Origin: Acrocarpospora corrugata
GTDB lineage: Bacteria; Actinomycetota; Actinomycetes; Streptosporangiales; Streptosporangiaceae
NCBI RefSeq assembly: GCF_009687845.1
Contig: NZ_BLAD01000038.1
Location: 136,296-200,295, forward strand
Direction of reading: 5' to 3'
Length of the DNA stretch: 64,000 bases
This document shows positions 55,516 to 64,000 of the stretch, piece by piece. The notes under the pieces were generated by a model. That model searched no databases. It was not told the origin of the DNA and was given only the letters and a program-made list of their open reading frames with translations. The translations under genes and the position numbers were made by a program. Position 1 is the stretch's first letter. Each line of letters opens with the position of its first letter.

Positions 55516-58500
55516 TCAGACCTTGCGGAGCTGGAAGGTCAGGCCAAGTTCGGCGTCCTGGTGGATGACCAGTTCGGTGTCCAGGTCGGCCTCGGCGAAG
55601 GAGGTGGCCAGGACCTCTTCGGCCACTGTGCCGCCACCGCCGCGCAGGGCCTCGGCCAGCTCGTCCGAGCCCGCCGCCCAGCGCAGTTCGATCCGGTCGG
55701 TGATGGACAGGCCGCTCGCCTTGCGGGCCTCCTGGACCAGCCGGACGACCTCCCGGACCAGCCCGGCCCTGCGCAGTTCCGGCGTCATCGCCAGGTCCAG
55801 CGCGACGGTCTCGCCGGTCCCGGTGTCGACCGCGCCGGTCTCCACCGCCCAGCCCGACTTGGGCTGCTCGGTCACGATCACGTCGTCCGGGCCGACCGGC
55901 ACCGCGCCGAGCTCGCCGGCGTCGAGGGTGGCGACCGTACCGGACCTGAGGGTCTGGGCCAGGGCCGCCGGGTCGGCGGCGGTGATGGCGGCGGCGACCA
56001 GCTTGGTCTGGGAGCCGAACCGCCTGCCCAGCGCCCGGAAGTTGGGCTTGACGGTGAACGTCACCAGGTCAGCGGAGAAGCCCGACATGTCCTCCAGGGC
56101 CAGCACGTTCAGCTCGTCCGCGATCAGGTCGCGCAGCTCGCCGGACAGGCCCGGCCAGCCCGGGGCGCCGATCAGGGCGCGGCCGAGCGGCTGCCGGGTC
56201 TTGACCGAGGAGGACGCGCGGGCCGAGCGGCCCAGCTCGACCAGCCGCCGGACCAGCGCCATCTGCTCCGACAGCGCCGGGTCGAGCTGCTCGGGCCGCA
56301 CCTCCGGCCAGGTGGCCAGGTGCACCGAGGGGGGCGCGTCGGGGCCGCGCAGCACGTCCCACACGTGGTCGGTGGTGAACGGCACCATCGGGGCCATCAG
56401 CCGGGTGACCGTCTCCAGGCACTCGTACAGGGTGGCGAAGGCGGACTCCTCGCCGGTCCAGAAGCGGCGGCGGGAGCGGCGGACGTACCAGTTGGACAGG
56501 TCGTCCAGGAACTCGGTGATCCGGCGGCCGGCGCGGGCGGTGTCGAAGACCTCCAGGGCGGCGGTGACCTCGGCCACCGTGCGCTGGAGTTCGGCCAGGG
56601 CCCAGCGGTCGATCAGCGGCCGGTCGCCGGCCGGGGTCCGGCCGGGCTGCCAGCCGGAGGCGTTGGCGTAGAGGGTGAAGAAGGAGGCGGTGTTCCAGTA
56701 GGTGAGCAGGACCTTCCTGACGATCTCCTCCAGCGGGCCGTGGCCGATCCGCCGCGGCGACCAGGGCGAGCCGGAGGTGGCCATGTACCAGCGCAGCGCG
56801 TCGGCGCCGTGCTCGTCCATCAGCGGCATCGGCTGGAGCACGTTGCCCAGGTGCTTGCTCATCTTGCGGCCGTCCTCGGCCAGGATCAGGCCCAGGCAGA
56901 GCACGTTCTCGTAGGCGGAGCGGTCGAAGACGAGCGTGCCCACGGTCATCATCGAGTAGAACCAGCCGCGGGTCTGGTCGATCGCCTCGCAGATGAACTG
57001 GCCCGGGTAGGACGCCTCGAAGACCTCCTTGTTGACGTGCGGCGCGCCCCACTGGGCGAACGGCATCGCGCCGGAGTCGTACCAGACGTCGATCACGTCG
57101 GGGACGCGGCGGGCCTCGCCGCCGCAGTCGGCGCACGGGAAGGTGACGTCGTCCACGTACGGGCGGTGCGGGTCGAGGGCGGACAGGTCACTGCCTGCGA
57201 GGGCGCCCAGTTCGGCCAGGGAGCCGACGCAGGTGACGTGGTCCTCATCGCAGGTCCACAGCGGCAGCGGGGTGCCCCAGTAGCGGGACCTGGACAGGGC
57301 CCAGTCGACGTTGTTGCGCAGCCACTCGCCGTAGCGGCCGTGCTTGATGGTCTCGGGGAACCAGTTGGTGTCTTCGTTCTCGGCGAGCAGGCGGTCCTTG
57401 ATCTGGGTGGTCCTGATGTACCAAGAGGGGAGCGCGTAGTAGAGGAGCGGGGTGTGGCAGCGCCAGCAGTGCGGGTAGCTGTGGTCGAAGTGGCTGCCCC
57501 GGAACAGCAGGCCGCGCTCGCGCAAATCCGCGGTGAGGCCCTCGTCGGCGTCCTTGAAGAACTCGCCGCCGACCTGGGGCACCTCTGCCAGGAACCGGCC
57601 GTCGGGGCCGATCGGGTTGACCACGGGCAGGCCGTAGCGCTTGCAGACGGTCAGGTCTTCCGCGCCGAACGCCGGAGCCTGATGCACCAGACCGGTGCCG
57701 TCCTCGACGGTGACATAGTCGCCCAGCACCACGAAGTGCGCGCCGGGGATGTCGACCAGCTCGAACGGCCGCTGGTACGGCGTGTGCTCCAGCCCGGCGC
57801 CGATGAACCGCTCCCGGACCGTCCACCCCTCGCCGAGGGCCGACGCGAGCAGCGGCTCGGCCACGATGACCGGGCGCTCGCCGTCCTTCTCGGCCACCGC
57901 GTACGTCACGTCCGGGTGCACCGCGACGGCGGTGTTGGACACCAGCGTCCACGGCGTCGTCGTCCAGATCAGCAGGTCGACGCCGTCGAACCGGCCGCCG
58001 GTGACCGGCATCCGGACGTACACCGACGGGCTGGAGACGGTCTCGTACCCGCCGGGCTGGCCCAGCTCGTGGTCGGACAGGCCGGTGCCGCAGCGCGGAC
58101 AGTACGGGGTGATCCGGAAGTCCCGGAACAGCAGCCCCTTGTCCCAGATGACCTTGAGCGACCACCAGACGGCCTCCACGTACGCGGGGTCCATCGTGCG
58201 GTAGGCCTGGGACATGTCCACCCAGTAGCCCATCCGCTCGGTCATCTCCTCGAACGCGTCCACATGGCGCAGCACCGATTCGCGGCATTTCGCGTTGAAC
58301 TCCGCGATGCCGTACGACTCGATCTCGGGCTTGCCGGACAGGCCGAGCTCTTTCTCGACGGCCACCTCGACGGGCAGGCCGTGGCAGTCCCAGCCGGCCT
58401 TGCGCGGCACATGGAAGCCGCGCATCGACTTGTACCGGGGGAAGATGTCCTTGAAGACGCGCGCCTCGACGTGGTGCACGCCGGGCATGCCGTTCGCGGT

Positions 58501-58656
58501 CGGGGGGCCCTCGTAGAAGACCCAGGACGGGCCGCCGGCGTTCTGCTCCAGCGACCGCTCGAAGACCTTGCCGTCGCGCCACCGCTCCAGCACCTCGTGT
58601 TCGAGGGCCGGCAGGTCCACCTGCGCGGGTAGCGGACGGAAAGAGTGGGAAGACAC
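55516..58656 (-). CDS. ileS: Isoleucyl-tRNA synthetase, type 2 (eukaryote-like)
   Basis: Charges tRNA(Ile), 1046 residues. The class I HIGH position reads PGVHHVEARVFKD, i.e. GVHH (residues 59-62) instead of HxGH. The KMSKS loop is DGRKMSKHLGN. A CP1 editing domain (TTTPWTLVSNTAVAVHP) and a long C-terminal extension without the usual bacterial zinc ribbon place it in the IleRS2 clade, known for low mupirocin sensitivity; the GxHH form is associated with very high resistance. The GTG start (58656) follows GGAGG, which is held in a T-box hairpin. It is the only ileS in the window. Confidence 0.93.
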   Translation of the reverse strand: MSSHSFRPLPAQVDLPALEHEVLERWRDGKVFERSLEQNAGGPSWVFYEGPPTANGMPGVHHVEARVFKDIFPRYKSMRGFHVPRKAGWDCHGLPVEVAVEKELGLSGKPEIESYGIAEFNAKCRESVLRHVDAFEEMTERMGYWVDMSQAYRTMDPAYVEAVWWSLKVIWDKGLLFRDFRITPYCPRCGTGLSDHELGQPGGYETVSSPSVYVRMPVTGGRFDGVDLLIWTTTPWTLVSNTAVAVHPDVTYAVAEKDGERPVIVAEPLLASALGEGWTVRERFIGAGLEHTPYQRPFELVDIPGAHFVVLGDYVTVEDGTGLVHQAPAFGAEDLTVCKRYGLPVVNPIGPDGRFLAEVPQVGGEFFKDADEGLTADLRERGLLFRGSHFDHSYPHCWRCHTPLLYYALPSWYIRTTQIKDRLLAENEDTNWFPETIKHGRYGEWLRNNVDWALSRSRYWGTPLPLWTCDEDHVTCVGSLAELGALAGSDLSALDPHRPYVDDVTFPCADCGGEARRVPDVIDVWYDSGAMPFAQWGAPHVNKEVFEASYPGQFICEAIDQTRGWFYSMMTVGTLVFDRSAYENVLCLGLILAEDGRKMSKHLGNVLQPMPLMDEHGADALRWYMATSGSPWSPRRIGHGPLEEIVRKVLLTYWNTASFFTLYANASGWQPGRTPAGDRPLIDRWALAELQRTVAEVTAALEVFDTARAGRRITEFLDDLSNWYVRRSRRRFWTGEESAFATLYECLETVTRLMAPMVPFTTDHVWDVLRGPDAPPSVHLATWPEVRPEQLDPALSEQMALVRRLVELGRSARASSSVKTRQPLGRALIGAPGWPGLSGELRDLIADELNVLALEDMSGFSADLVTFTVKPNFRALGRRFGSQTKLVAAAITAADPAALAQTLRSGTVATLDAGELGAVPVGPDDVIVTEQPKSGWAVETGAVDTGTGETVALDLAMTPELRRAGLVREVVRLVQEARKASGLSITDRIELRWAAGSDELAEALRGGGGTVAEEVLATSFAEADLDTELVIHQDAELGLTFQLRKV

Positions 58657-58660
58657 CGGA

Positions 58661-58905
58661 CCTCCACGCTGATTCGACAGGGCGTGGAGGGACGAAGCCG
58701 GGGTCGGCTCCGCGGTACCACCCTCCTTGGCCGCCCTCGCGGGGGCCCACTTGATTCAGTCGCGGCCGGGTCTACTGGGCCTCTACCAGAGGTAAAGCCG
58801 TTCTTCCGGCGGCTCCGGGGTGATCTTCCCCCCGCTACTCGCCCCGGGCTCGCACCGTCCCCGGGTCGCTCCTGCGAGTGGGTGCGGAGGTACTCGTCCC
58901 ATCAA
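58661..58905 (-). ncRNA. T-box leader of ileS (translational type)
   Basis: The minus-strand leader has the T-box GGGTGGTACCGCGG (58723-58710), which binds the tRNA acceptor end. A specifier loop AAGATCA lies between GGGG and CCCC stems with isoleucine codon ATC at 58824-58822, and a 5' conserved GATGGGACGAGTAC starts near 58903. The ileS ribosome site is in a perfect 9-bp hairpin (58661-58669 with 58682-58690). The competing CCCTC can pair with GAGGG next to the T-box, freeing the site when uncharged tRNA(Ile) is bound. No U-run follows, so control is at translation. Confidence 0.9.
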
Positions 58906-59149
58906 CGCCTTGCAGACCTCACGATAACGCAGAGACAGGCCCCGGGCTTCCCGATAACCGCGCCCGTATTCGGGTAGCAACGGCGGAACACGGGACGGGG
59001 TGCGGTTGTTCAGGATGTACCCGGCATAGGGGGAGGAGCATTCCGACCCTGGTACGGATGGCGTAAATGCATCGGCGAGTCGATTGCCGCGCTCCAATCC
59101 GCCACCTATGCTGCCCGGACTGCTTGATCACTGTTCATGGGGAGGCCAC
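58906..59149. other. Divergent promoter region between ileS and the DksA-like gene
   Basis: About 244 bp with no supported gene. It should contain the start of the T-box transcript on the minus strand and the promoter of the dksA-like gene on the plus strand; I do not see a clear -35/-10 pair for either. Confidence 0.5.
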
Positions 59150-59590
59150 ATGGCCACGCGCGCGGCTAAGAGCGCCATCACGGGGAACTCCGTTTCCGGG
59201 GGTTCCGCCACGGGGGGTTCTGTCACTGACGACATCTGGTCCGCCCACGAGCTCGCCGACGTACGCGAGCGGTTGCTGGCGGAAATCGACGAATTGCACA
59301 CCGAGATTCTGCGGGCCGAGACCGAACTCGCGGCCGGCAACGCCAGCGAGGGAGCGGGCGACGACCCGGCCGACGCCGGGGCCAAGACCTATGAGCGCGA
59401 ACGTGAGATCGCCCTTACCCTGAATGCGCGCGATGTGCTCGCGCAGAACGAGCGGGCGATCGCCCGCATCGACGCAGGGACGTATGGAGTGTGCGAATCG
59501 TGCCAACGGCCGATCGGCAAGGAACGCCTGCAGGCGTTCCCGAGGGCGACGCTGTGCGTGGCGTGCAAGCAGCGGGAGGAACGCCGCTGA
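59150..59590 (+). CDS. TraR/DksA-type C4 zinc-finger protein
   Basis: 146 residues: a coiled coil (ADVRERLLAEIDELHTEILR, then ALTLNARDVLAQNERAIARI) and a C-terminal C4 finger CESCQRPIGKERLQAFP with CVAC, as in DksA/TraR factors that enter the RNA polymerase secondary channel. Whether it acts like DksA in actinobacteria is unproven. ATG 59150 is preferred because GGGGAGG lies 5 bp upstream; an in-frame ATG at 59084 would add 22 residues. The stop overlaps the presumed lspA start (CTGA). Confidence 0.88.
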   Translation: MATRAAKSAITGNSVSGGSATGGSVTDDIWSAHELADVRERLLAEIDELHTEILRAETELAAGNASEGAGDDPADAGAKTYEREREIALTLNARDVLAQNERAIARIDAGTYGVCESCQRPIGKERLQAFPRATLCVACKQREERR

Positions 59591-60120
59591 GTGACGCAGC
59601 CGGGGAGGTTCGGGCGCGGCGGGTCGGCTTGCTGGCCGCCGTGGCCGTCCTCATCTATGTGTTCGATCTTGTCACCAAGTATCTGGTGGTCGAGCACCTG
59701 GAGAACGGGCCGCCGGTCGTGGTCGTGCCGGGCGCACTGGTGATCAACGTGATCCGGAATCCGGGGGCCGCGTTCAGCATCGGCACCGGGATGACGATCA
59801 TTTTCACGATCATCGCCTCGGTGGTGGTGATCGCGATCATCAGGACCGCGCGGCAGTTGCGCAGCCTGCCCTGGGGGATCACCCTCGGGCTGCTGCTCGG
59901 CGGCGCGTTCGGGAACCTGACCGACCGCATCTTCCGGGCGCCCGCGCCGTTCCAGGGCCATGTGGTGGACTTCGTGCAGGTGTTCCCCGCGACCGGGTTC
60001 CCGATCTTCAATGTGGCCGACTCGTCGATCGTCTGCGGCGGCATCCTGGCGGTCTTCCTGGCCTGGCGCGGTTACCAGATCGACGGCTCGCGGGAGACGG
60101 AGGCGCGGAAGGATGGCTGA
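59587..60120 (+). CDS. lspA: Lipoprotein signal peptidase (signal peptidase II)
   Basis: Cleaves lipidated signal peptides in the membrane. About 177 residues with four helices; catalytic Asp residues are in [10 protein letters not shown] and IFNVADSSI, with NPGAAFS and FGNLTDRIF conserved. No ATG or GTG fits: the only start matching the expected N-terminus ([15 protein letters not shown]) is CTG 59587, which overlaps the previous stop as CTGA and has GGGAGGA 6 bp upstream. TTG 59629 is an alternative but would remove the cytoplasmic tail. Confidence 0.9.
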   Translation: MSDAAGEVRARRVGLLAAVAVLIYVFDLVTKYLVVEHLENGPPVVVVPGALVINVIRNPGAAFSIGTGMTIIFTIIASVVVIAIIRTARQLRSLPWGITLGLLLGGAFGNLTDRIFRAPAPFQGHVVDFVQVFPATGFPIFNVADSSIVCGGILAVFLAWRGYQIDGSRETEARKDG

Positions 60121-61042
60121 TCTGCGTAGTCTGCCGGTGCCCGAAGGGCTGGAGGGCGAGCGGCTCGACGCGGCGCTGGCCCGCCTGTTCGGTTTCTCCC
60201 GCACCCGGGCCGCCGAGCTGATCGCGTCAGGGGACGTGCTGGTGGACGGGGCCGCTCCGGCCAAGTCCGACCGCGTCCGCGGCGGGGCCTGGCTGGACGT
60301 CACCGTCCCGCCGCCGCCGTCCGCGCCCGTGGCGGTCGCCGAGCCGGTCCCCGGCATGACGGTCCTGTACGAGGACGACGACATCGTGGTGGTCAACAAG
60401 CCGATCGGGGTGGCCGCCCACCCGAGCGTCGGCTGGACCGGGCCGACCGTGATCGGCGGGCTGCTCGGGGCCGGGCACCGGGTCTCCACCAGCGGCGCGG
60501 CCGAACGCCAGGGCATCGTGCACCGGCTGGACGCCAACACCACCGGCGCGATGGTGGTGGCCAAGAGCGAGCGCGCGTACACGGCGCTGAAGCGGGCCTT
60601 CAAGGAGCGCACGGTCGAGAAGCGCTACCACGCCCTGGTGCAGGGCCACATGGACCCGCTGCGCGGCACCGTGGACGCCCCCATCGACCGGCACCCGTCC
60701 GGCGACGGCCGCTGGGCCGTGGTCGCCGGCGGCAAGGACTCGGTCACGCACTACGACACGCTGGAGGCGTTCCGTTCGGCCTCCCTGCTGGACATCCGGC
60801 TGGAGACCGGCCGCACCCACCAGATCCGGGTGCACATGTCCGCGCTGCGCCACCCCTGCGTCGGCGACCTGCAGTACGGCGCGGACCCCACCCTGGCGGC
60901 CCGGCTCGGCGTCACCCGGCAGTGGCTGCACGCGGTCTCACTGGCCTTCGACCACCCGGCCACGGGCGAGTGGGTCTCGTTCACCACCGACTACCCGGCC
61001 GACCTCGCCGAGGCGCTGGACCGCGTCGGCGACGACTCCTAG
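60113..61042 (+). CDS. rluD: RluA-family rRNA pseudouridine synthase (RluD-like)
   Basis: Isomerises uridines in 23S rRNA, probably at RluD sites. The 309 residues have an N-terminal S4 RNA-binding domain ([20 protein letters not shown]) and the catalytic motif [15 protein letters not shown] with Asp140. [12 protein letters not shown] closes the active site. ATG 60113 overlaps lspA by 8 bp. The stop overlaps the kinase gene's stop (CTAG), tail to tail. Confidence 0.9.
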   Translation: MADLRSLPVPEGLEGERLDAALARLFGFSRTRAAELIASGDVLVDGAAPAKSDRVRGGAWLDVTVPPPPSAPVAVAEPVPGMTVLYEDDDIVVVNKPIGVAAHPSVGWTGPTVIGGLLGAGHRVSTSGAAERQGIVHRLDANTTGAMVVAKSERAYTALKRAFKERTVEKRYHALVQGHMDPLRGTVDAPIDRHPSGDGRWAVVAGGKDSVTHYDTLEAFRSASLLDIRLETGRTHQIRVHMSALRHPCVGDLQYGADPTLAARLGVTRQWLHAVSLAFDHPATGEWVSFTTDYPADLAEALDRVGDDS

Positions 61043-62343
61043 AGCACGTCTCCCGGCGGGACGATTCCGGCCTCGATCTGGGCCTGGAGTTCGCCCGCGT
61101 CCGGATCCACCATTCCGTCGCTCTCGTCGGAAGGATCGTCCGGGGGCTCGTCGGTGGGCTGCTCGGTGGGTTCTTCCGAGGGCTCCTGGGAGGGGCTCGG
61201 TTTCTTCGAGGGCTTCTCGGCGGGCCGCCGGTTCTCGCTCGGGGCCGGGTCCCGCGCCGGTTCCTGCGGCGGCTCCGAGGTCTTCGGCGGATCCACGACG
61301 GAGGACACCGCCGGTTCGGGGACGCGGGCCCGCCCGTCGCCCTCCGCCGTCAGATACGCGATACCCCCCGCCGCGAGCCCGATGAACAGGGTCCCGGTGG
61401 CGGCGGCCAGCGGCCACCACCGCCTGCGGCGCGGCGAGACCGGCCCAGGAACCGGCAGCGGGACCTCTTCGGTCGGCGCGGGCGCGGTCCCGTCCACGAT
61501 GGCCCGCAGCGCCCGCTCCGCCTCCTCGGCCGTCATCCGCCGCGCCGGATCCTTGCGCAGCAGCCCGAGCAGCACCGGGGCCAGCGCGCCCGCCCGGCAG
61601 AGCGGGCCGGGCCCCTCGTACATGACCGCGGCCAGCGACGCCAGCGCGTGCCCGCGCTGGAACGGGGAGCGCCCCTCCACCGCCGCGAACAGGGTCACGC
61701 CCAGCGACCACAGGTCGGACTCCCGCTGCGCCGTCCCGCCGGACGCGCGCTCGGGCGCGATGAACGCGGGGGTGCCGATCAGCGCGCCGGTCCTGGTCAC
61801 CGGCGAGTCGTCCTCCAGCGTGGCGATGCCGAAATCGGTCAGCACCACCCGGCCGTCGTCGGCCAGCAGGACGTTGTCCGGCTTCACGTCCCGGTGCAGC
61901 ACGCCCGCCGCGTGCGCCGCCGTCAGCGCGCCCACCAGCTGGAGGCCGATCTCGGCCACCCGCCGGGGCGGCAACGGCCCCTCCGCCTGTACGACTTCGC
62001 CCAGCGTCCGGGAGCTGACCAGCTGCATCACGATCCACGGATGCCCGGCCTCCTCGAACACGTCGTAGACGGCCGCCACCGCCGGGTGGCTCAGCCGCCC
62101 GGCGGCCCGCGCCTCCCTGAACGTCCGGACCGTGTAGATCTGCCGCTCGTGGGCGGTGAGCTCGCGCAGGGCGTCCTGCTCCTTGATGGCCACTTCGCGC
62201 TGGAGGCTCTCGTCCAGGGCCCGCCACACGGTGCCCATGCCGCCCCGGCCGAGCGGCTCCATCAGCCGGTACCGGCCCGCCACCAGGCGCGGGCCGGGAC
62301 TGCTTGCCGCGAACTCACGGGTGCCTGCGTCCGCCATGGCCAC
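61039..62343 (-). CDS. Membrane-anchored Ser/Thr protein kinase
   Basis: 434 residues. The Hanks kinase domain (about 24-285) has GRGGMGTVW, Lys54 in [13 protein letters not shown] (Asp152), DFG (Asp170-Gly172), and activation-loop Thr in [16 protein letters not shown]. Then a membrane helix near 310-330 ([20 protein letters not shown]) and a ~100-residue Pro/Glu/Ser-rich extracellular stalk without PASTA repeats. Start GTG 62343 or ATG 62337. Convergent with rluD, overlapping by four bases. Confidence 0.92.
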   Translation of the reverse strand: MAMADAGTREFAASSPGPRLVAGRYRLMEPLGRGGMGTVWRALDESLQREVAIKEQDALRELTAHERQIYTVRTFREARAAGRLSHPAVAAVYDVFEEAGHPWIVMQLVSSRTLGEVVQAEGPLPPRRVAEIGLQLVGALTAAHAAGVLHRDVKPDNVLLADDGRVVLTDFGIATLEDDSPVTRTGALIGTPAFIAPERASGGTAQRESDLWSLGVTLFAAVEGRSPFQRGHALASLAAVMYEGPGPLCRAGALAPVLLGLLRKDPARRMTAEEAERALRAIVDGTAPAPTEEVPLPVPGPVSPRRRRWWPLAAATGTLFIGLAAGGIAYLTAEGDGRARVPEPAVSSVVDPPKTSEPPQEPARDPAPSENRRPAEKPSKKPSPSQEPSEEPTEQPTDEPPDDPSDESDGMVDPDAGELQAQIEAGIVPPGDVL

Positions 62344-62363
62344 CGGCTACCCACGATTAACTG

Positions 62364-62675
62364 TCACATGCCCATCAAACGTGTCAAAGCGGTCACGACC
62401 GCGGCCGCGATGAGGACCACCAGAAAGGGCGCCCGCAGCAGCAGCGCCACGACGGCCGCCGCCATGCCCGCCAGCCGCGCGCCGTCCAGCCGCAGCTCCT
62501 GACCGTGCCCGAAGGTCTGTACGGCGATCAGCGCCGCCAGCAGGGCCACCGGGACAAGCCTGGCGAAACGCCGTACGCCGGGATGGTCGAGCACCCGGCG
62601 CGGGGCGGCCAGGCCCGCGAGCTTGAGCAGGTAGCAGCCCGCGCAGGTGATGGCGATCGCCCACCAGACGGTCAT
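62364..62675 (-). CDS. azlD: AzlD-family branched-chain amino acid exporter subunit
   Basis: A 103-residue protein with three to four membrane helices (WWAIAITCAGCYLLKLAGLA, RLVPVALLAALIAVQTF, GMAAAVVALLLRAPFLVVLI), the AzlD pattern. It pairs with the upstream AzlC; the start overlaps the AzlC stop (ATGA). It ends 20 bp before the kinase start on the same strand, so the three may be co-transcribed. Confidence 0.88.
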   Translation of the reverse strand: MTVWWAIAITCAGCYLLKLAGLAAPRRVLDHPGVRRFARLVPVALLAALIAVQTFGHGQELRLDGARLAGMAAAVVALLLRAPFLVVLIAAAVVTALTRLMGM

Positions 62676-63391
62676 TCGGGGGCCGACCTCTCCGGGGTGA
62701 GCATGACCACCAGCGCCGCCCCCGCCGCCAGCAGGACCGGCACCCCGGGAGCGGCGAACGGGGTCGCCAGCAGCGCGACGGCCGCGCCGCCACCGGCGAT
62801 CATCCGGAGCTGGGCGGTCTCCGGCGGCGGGGTGTCCGCGTCGCCGCGCAGCCGGGGCCAGAGCAGGGCCAGGAAGGTGGCCGGGCCGACCGCGTCCAGG
62901 CCGAACACGGCCGGGTCGCTCACCTGGGACGCGCCGAACGCGCCGAGGGCGGTGGTCAGGTTCCAGGTCAGGTAGAGGGTGCCGAAGGTGGTGTAGAAGC
63001 CCGCGCGGGCCGCCGCCGGGGTCGGCTGGGCGAACGCGACGGCGGAGCTCTCGTCGATGACGCCCTGCGCGGTCACCAGGGTGCGCAGGGGCTGCCGGGA
63101 GGCACCCAGGACCAGCGCCAGGCGCAGGCCGTAGAAGCTGTTCCTGGCGCCCAGCAGGAGTGCTCCCGCGGTGCCCGCCAGCAGGCCGCCGCCGGCCGCC
63201 ACCACGCCCGCGAGGGCGAACTGGGACGCGCCGGTGAAGGCGAACAGGCTGAGCGCGCACGCCTGGGCCACGGTCAGCCCGGCGGTGATCGCGGCGGCCC
63301 CGAACGCCACCCCGGAGACCCCTACGGCGAGACCGACGCCGATCCCGTCCCGGATCGCGGCGGTCCGCTGCCGCCGTTCCGTGTCATGCAT
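62672..63391 (-). CDS. azlC: AzlC-family branched-chain amino acid exporter subunit
   Basis: A 239-residue large subunit of the AzlCD exporter. It carries the family pattern VGLAVGVSGVAFGAAAITAG, FTGASQFALAGVVAAGG and GARNSFYGLRLALVL and about six helices. AzlCD exports branched-chain amino acids or analogues in Bacillus; the substrate here is assumed. It is coupled to azlD by an ATGA overlap. Confidence 0.88.
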   Translation of the reverse strand: MHDTERRQRTAAIRDGIGVGLAVGVSGVAFGAAAITAGLTVAQACALSLFAFTGASQFALAGVVAAGGGLLAGTAGALLLGARNSFYGLRLALVLGASRQPLRTLVTAQGVIDESSAVAFAQPTPAAARAGFYTTFGTLYLTWNLTTALGAFGASQVSDPAVFGLDAVGPATFLALLWPRLRGDADTPPPETAQLRMIAGGGAAVALLATPFAAPGVPVLLAAGAALVVMLTPERSAPE

Positions 63392-63421
63392 GTCGGCAAT
63401 AGTAGGAGCTGTCAGTGAATG

Positions 63422-64000
63422 TCAGGCGGGTGGGCGGAACGTCCGGGTGAAGGTGTCGAAGTAGGCCCGGCCGGCCTTCCAGCTGGCTTCCGGGACCTGC
63501 CAGTAGAGGGCGTAGCAGGCGTCGCCGATCCGGAAGGCGCGGTCGATGACGCGCTGCCGCCCGGCCGAGGTGGCGAAGGTGAACTGCCAGTCGGCGGCGG
63601 GCACGCCCTGGTACTCGGTCGCCCCGATGTCGATCCGCTGGTATTCGGGCAGCAGGCCCTTCGAGGTGGAGTTCCGCTCCACCGTCTCCAAAGCCTGGAG
63701 CGGGTCGGCCTCCTCCCACGGGGTGAGGTCGACCTGGAGATAACCGGGCATGCCAGGGCCGCGGAACCGGACCCGGGCGGCGCCGGCCACCCGCTCGGCG
63801 GCCCAGCCCGGCGGCAGCGCGATCGCGAACCCGAGCCTGTCCCGGTAGGCCTGCCACCCCTCAGGAAGCCCCCGGATCGGCGAGGCGGAGGGCGCGGGCT
63901 CTTCCGAGGGCTTCTCAGCGGTCGGCTCAGCGGTCTGCTCAAGGGACGGCTCAGCGGTCGGCTGAGTGGTCGGCTTGGCGGTCGGATCAATGGCCTGCTC
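63422..64000 (-). CDS. Surface protein, C-terminal part: kinase-ectodomain-like domain
   Basis: The minus-strand frame is open to the window's right edge; 192 residues are visible and the start lies outside. A Thr/Pro/Glu-rich stalk (PTAEPSLEQTAEPTAEKPSE) leads to a domain from LPEGWQAYRDRLGFAIALPP through GVPAADWQFTFATSAGRQRV to YWQVPEASWKAGRAYFDTF. This domain resembles the C-terminal extracytoplasmic part of many actinobacterial Ser/Thr kinases. The visible half cannot show whether a kinase domain is attached. Confidence 0.7.
   Translation of the reverse strand, partial: EQAIDPTAKPTTQPTAEPSLEQTAEPTAEKPSEEPAPSASPIRGLPEGWQAYRDRLGFAIALPPGWAAERVAGAARVRFRGPGMPGYLQVDLTPWEEADPLQALETVERNSTSKGLLPEYQRIDIGATEYQGVPAADWQFTFATSAGRQRVIDRAFRIGDACYALYWQVPEASWKAGRAYFDTFTRTFRPPA

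Noticed and set aside
1-64000. tRNA or rRNA genes, insertion sequences, prophage
   Set aside because: No T-loop-like GGTTCGA block with a matching acceptor stem, no rRNA core sequence, and no transposase, integrase or phage structural gene was seen on reading both strands.

Overview
The window is high-GC (roughly 70% G+C by eye), densely packed DNA from an actinobacterial chromosome. The markers are a complete mraZ-to-divIVA division and cell-wall cluster with SepF, YggT and DivIVA/Wag31, an F420-type luciferase-like oxidoreductase, many GTG starts, a translational T-box ahead of ileS, and a DUF3040 protein. The gene neighbourhoods fit the order Streptosporangiales (Nonomuraea/Streptosporangium-like); that placement is inference, because no 16S rRNA or other decisive marker is present. 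I see no rRNA, tRNA, CRISPR array, insertion sequence or prophage.

Layout. 1-5931: end of an unknown gene, then def, fmt and rsmB, a convergent two-gene ABC exporter, and rpe. 5932-13208: an accessory interval separating rpe from the riboflavin operon. It holds a DUF2236 oxygenase, a broken LuxR-type regulator beside an FAD oxidoreductase, a secreted protein, an MBL hydrolase, a decayed second copy of the oxygenase 3' end, and a sigma-factor/unknown-protein pair with a small membrane protein. 13209-17308: an FMN riboswitch, then ribD-ribE-ribBA-ribH and a PH-domain protein. 17404-21069: an overlapping coxD/coxE/xdhC/mocA-like set for maturation of a molybdenum hydroxylase, without the enzyme's structural genes. 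21073-25000: an exo/endonuclease-phosphatase protein, an LLM oxidoreductase and a secreted GH9 glycosidase with a near-perfect operator-like palindrome.

25048-29640: pepQ-efp-nusB, a methyltransferase, dinB preceded by a LexA-like box, and a DUF3040 protein, closed by a bidirectional terminator. 29687-34434 (minus): MoxR ATPase, DUF58 and transglutaminase genes in one tight operon. 34769-55334: mraZ with its 10-bp-period operator, rsmH, ftsL-like, ftsI, murE, murF, mraY, murD, ftsW, murG, murC, ftsQ, ftsZ, yggS, sepF, yggT and divIVA, then a membrane-anchored protein with two Ada-like HCCC zinc motifs. Most neighbouring stop and start codons here overlap as ATGA or GTGA, so translation is probably coupled from lipid-II precursor synthesis through septum assembly. 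55471-61042: terminator, T-box-controlled ileS (minus), a DksA-like protein, lspA and an RluA-family pseudouridine synthase. 61039-64000 (minus): a Ser/Thr protein kinase, azlCD, and the C-terminus of a cell-surface protein related to kinase ectodomains.

The points most worth following are the twin-zinc membrane protein after divIVA, the type-2 IleRS with an altered HIGH motif, the DUF2236 repeats bracketing the accessory interval, the dyads upstream of ftsZ and the GH9 gene, and the 42-bp repeats that contain a gene's own stop codon.
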